Shown: positions 63,633-64,000 of the stretch, piece by piece
How positions within the stretch are numbered: the first letter of the stretch is position 1
Layout of the letters: every line of letters starts with the position of its first letter
Origin: Ereboglobus sp. PH5-10
GTDB lineage: Bacteria > Verrucomicrobiota > Verrucomicrobiia > Opitutales > Opitutaceae
Length of the DNA stretch: 64,000 nucleotides
Assembly (NCBI RefSeq): GCF_029504735.1
Contig: NZ_JAQFIP010000004.1
Location: forward strand, 1 to 64,000
Reading direction: 5' to 3'
The notes under the pieces: generated by a model
Database searches by the model: none
Seen by the model: only the letters and a program-made list of their open reading frames with translations
What the model was told of the DNA's origin: nothing
Made by a program: the position numbers and the translations under genes

Positions 63633-64000
63633 TCAAAAATCCTGCAAGCGGCCCTCGGCTTCCACGCCTTTCTGCAGGCGGGCGAAGATTTCGCCGATCA
63701 GGTAAATCGAACCCGACACGACCACGGGGGCATGCGAATCCGAAATCGCGCAACGATCAGGCTCGGGGAATAACTCCTCGACTGTCGCGTGATAAATCCT
63801 CCCCTTAAAATCGCGCGGCACCTGCGCCTCCAACTCCTCGAACGAACACGCGCGCGCTTGATGCGGCACGACCAGGTGCAACTCGCGCGCATGCCTCGCC
63901 TCGACTTCCAGCAACGCCCGCGCGCGCAACGCGCCCAGCGCGCCCGTCACGATGACCGGCTTGCCCTCCTCGCCCCCGCCGAGTTCGGCGCGCAGGCGCG
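63633..64000 (-). CDS. folC: C-terminal part of folylpolyglutamate/dihydrofolate synthase (partial)
   Basis: The reading frame stays open to the window edge, so only the last 121 codons are seen. They match the Mur-ligase C-terminal domain of FolC: PVIVTGALGALRARALLEV, a central LHLVVPHQARACSFEELEA, and the closing APVVVSGSIYLIGEIFARL. It would add glutamate to folates. It is convergent with ribF, with 85 bases between them and no clear terminator. FolC is favoured over other Mur-type ligases because of the SGSIYLIGE ending. Confidence 0.75.
   Translation of the reverse strand, partial: RLRAELGGGEEGKPVIVTGALGALRARALLEVEARHARELHLVVPHQARACSFEELEAQVPRDFKGRIYHATVEELFPEPDRCAISDSHAPVVVSGSIYLIGEIFARLQKGVEAEGRLQDF

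Overview
This is a GC-rich window from a free-living or host-associated bacterium, most likely a verrucomicrobium of the Opitutaceae type. That placement is inferred from gene content: an LL-diaminopimelate aminotransferase, a type III glutamine synthetase, long PstC/PstA permeases and weak Shine-Dalgarno sequences. No 16S gene is present to settle it. No insertion sequence, prophage, integrase or CRISPR array was seen. Nearly all of the window is housekeeping metabolism, with one accessory multi-gene system of unknown function at 41-52 kb.

Layout. 0-5.2 kb: a DMT/EamA exporter, a GH13 alpha-glucan enzyme, a small secreted or membrane protein and a metallo-beta-lactamase-fold hydrolase. 5.5-7.3 kb (minus): amtB-glnK. 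7.6-19.7 kb (minus): carB-carA-dapF, then a trp leader and trpE-G-D-C-F-B-A, a compact operon with mostly overlapping genes. 20.1-30.1 kb: glnN (minus), then dapL, gltB and gltD (plus), which complete an ammonia-assimilation block. 30.3-38.9 kb: the phosphate regulon pstS-pstC-pstA, a lipoprotein, pstB-phoU, and convergent phoB-phoR. 39.1-41.1 kb: thiC under a TPP riboswitch. 41.2-52.4 kb: a six-gene locus made of a MoxR AAA+ ATPase, a GyrB-like protein with a decayed ATP site, DUF5682, a VWA protein, a double-SWIM protein and a WGR-DUF4132 protein. 52.7-56.3 kb: tRNA-Ala, pyrG, ilvC and ilvN. 56.4-62.5 kb (minus): an export operon (coiled-coil periplasmic protein, TolC-like, HlyD-like, tandem ABC-2 permease). 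62.6-64 kb: ribF and the 3' end of folC.

Regulation visible in the sequence: (i) a trp attenuator upstream of trpE, with an 18-residue leader peptide carrying two adjacent Trp codons, mutually exclusive hairpins and a U-tract terminator; (ii) Pho-box-like sites before pstS, before pstB, between phoB and thiC, and again after thiC in front of the MoxR locus; (iii) a TPP riboswitch before thiC.

The strongest leads are the trp attenuator, the MoxR/GyrB-like/DUF5682/VWA/SWIM/WGR system, and a DapF homologue in which both catalytic cysteines are serine. Intergenic regions also hold several nested-palindrome elements (19.8, 36.5 and 58.8 kb), which look like dispersed non-coding repeats, and an orphan copy of a tRNA-Ala 3' end near 5.25 kb.
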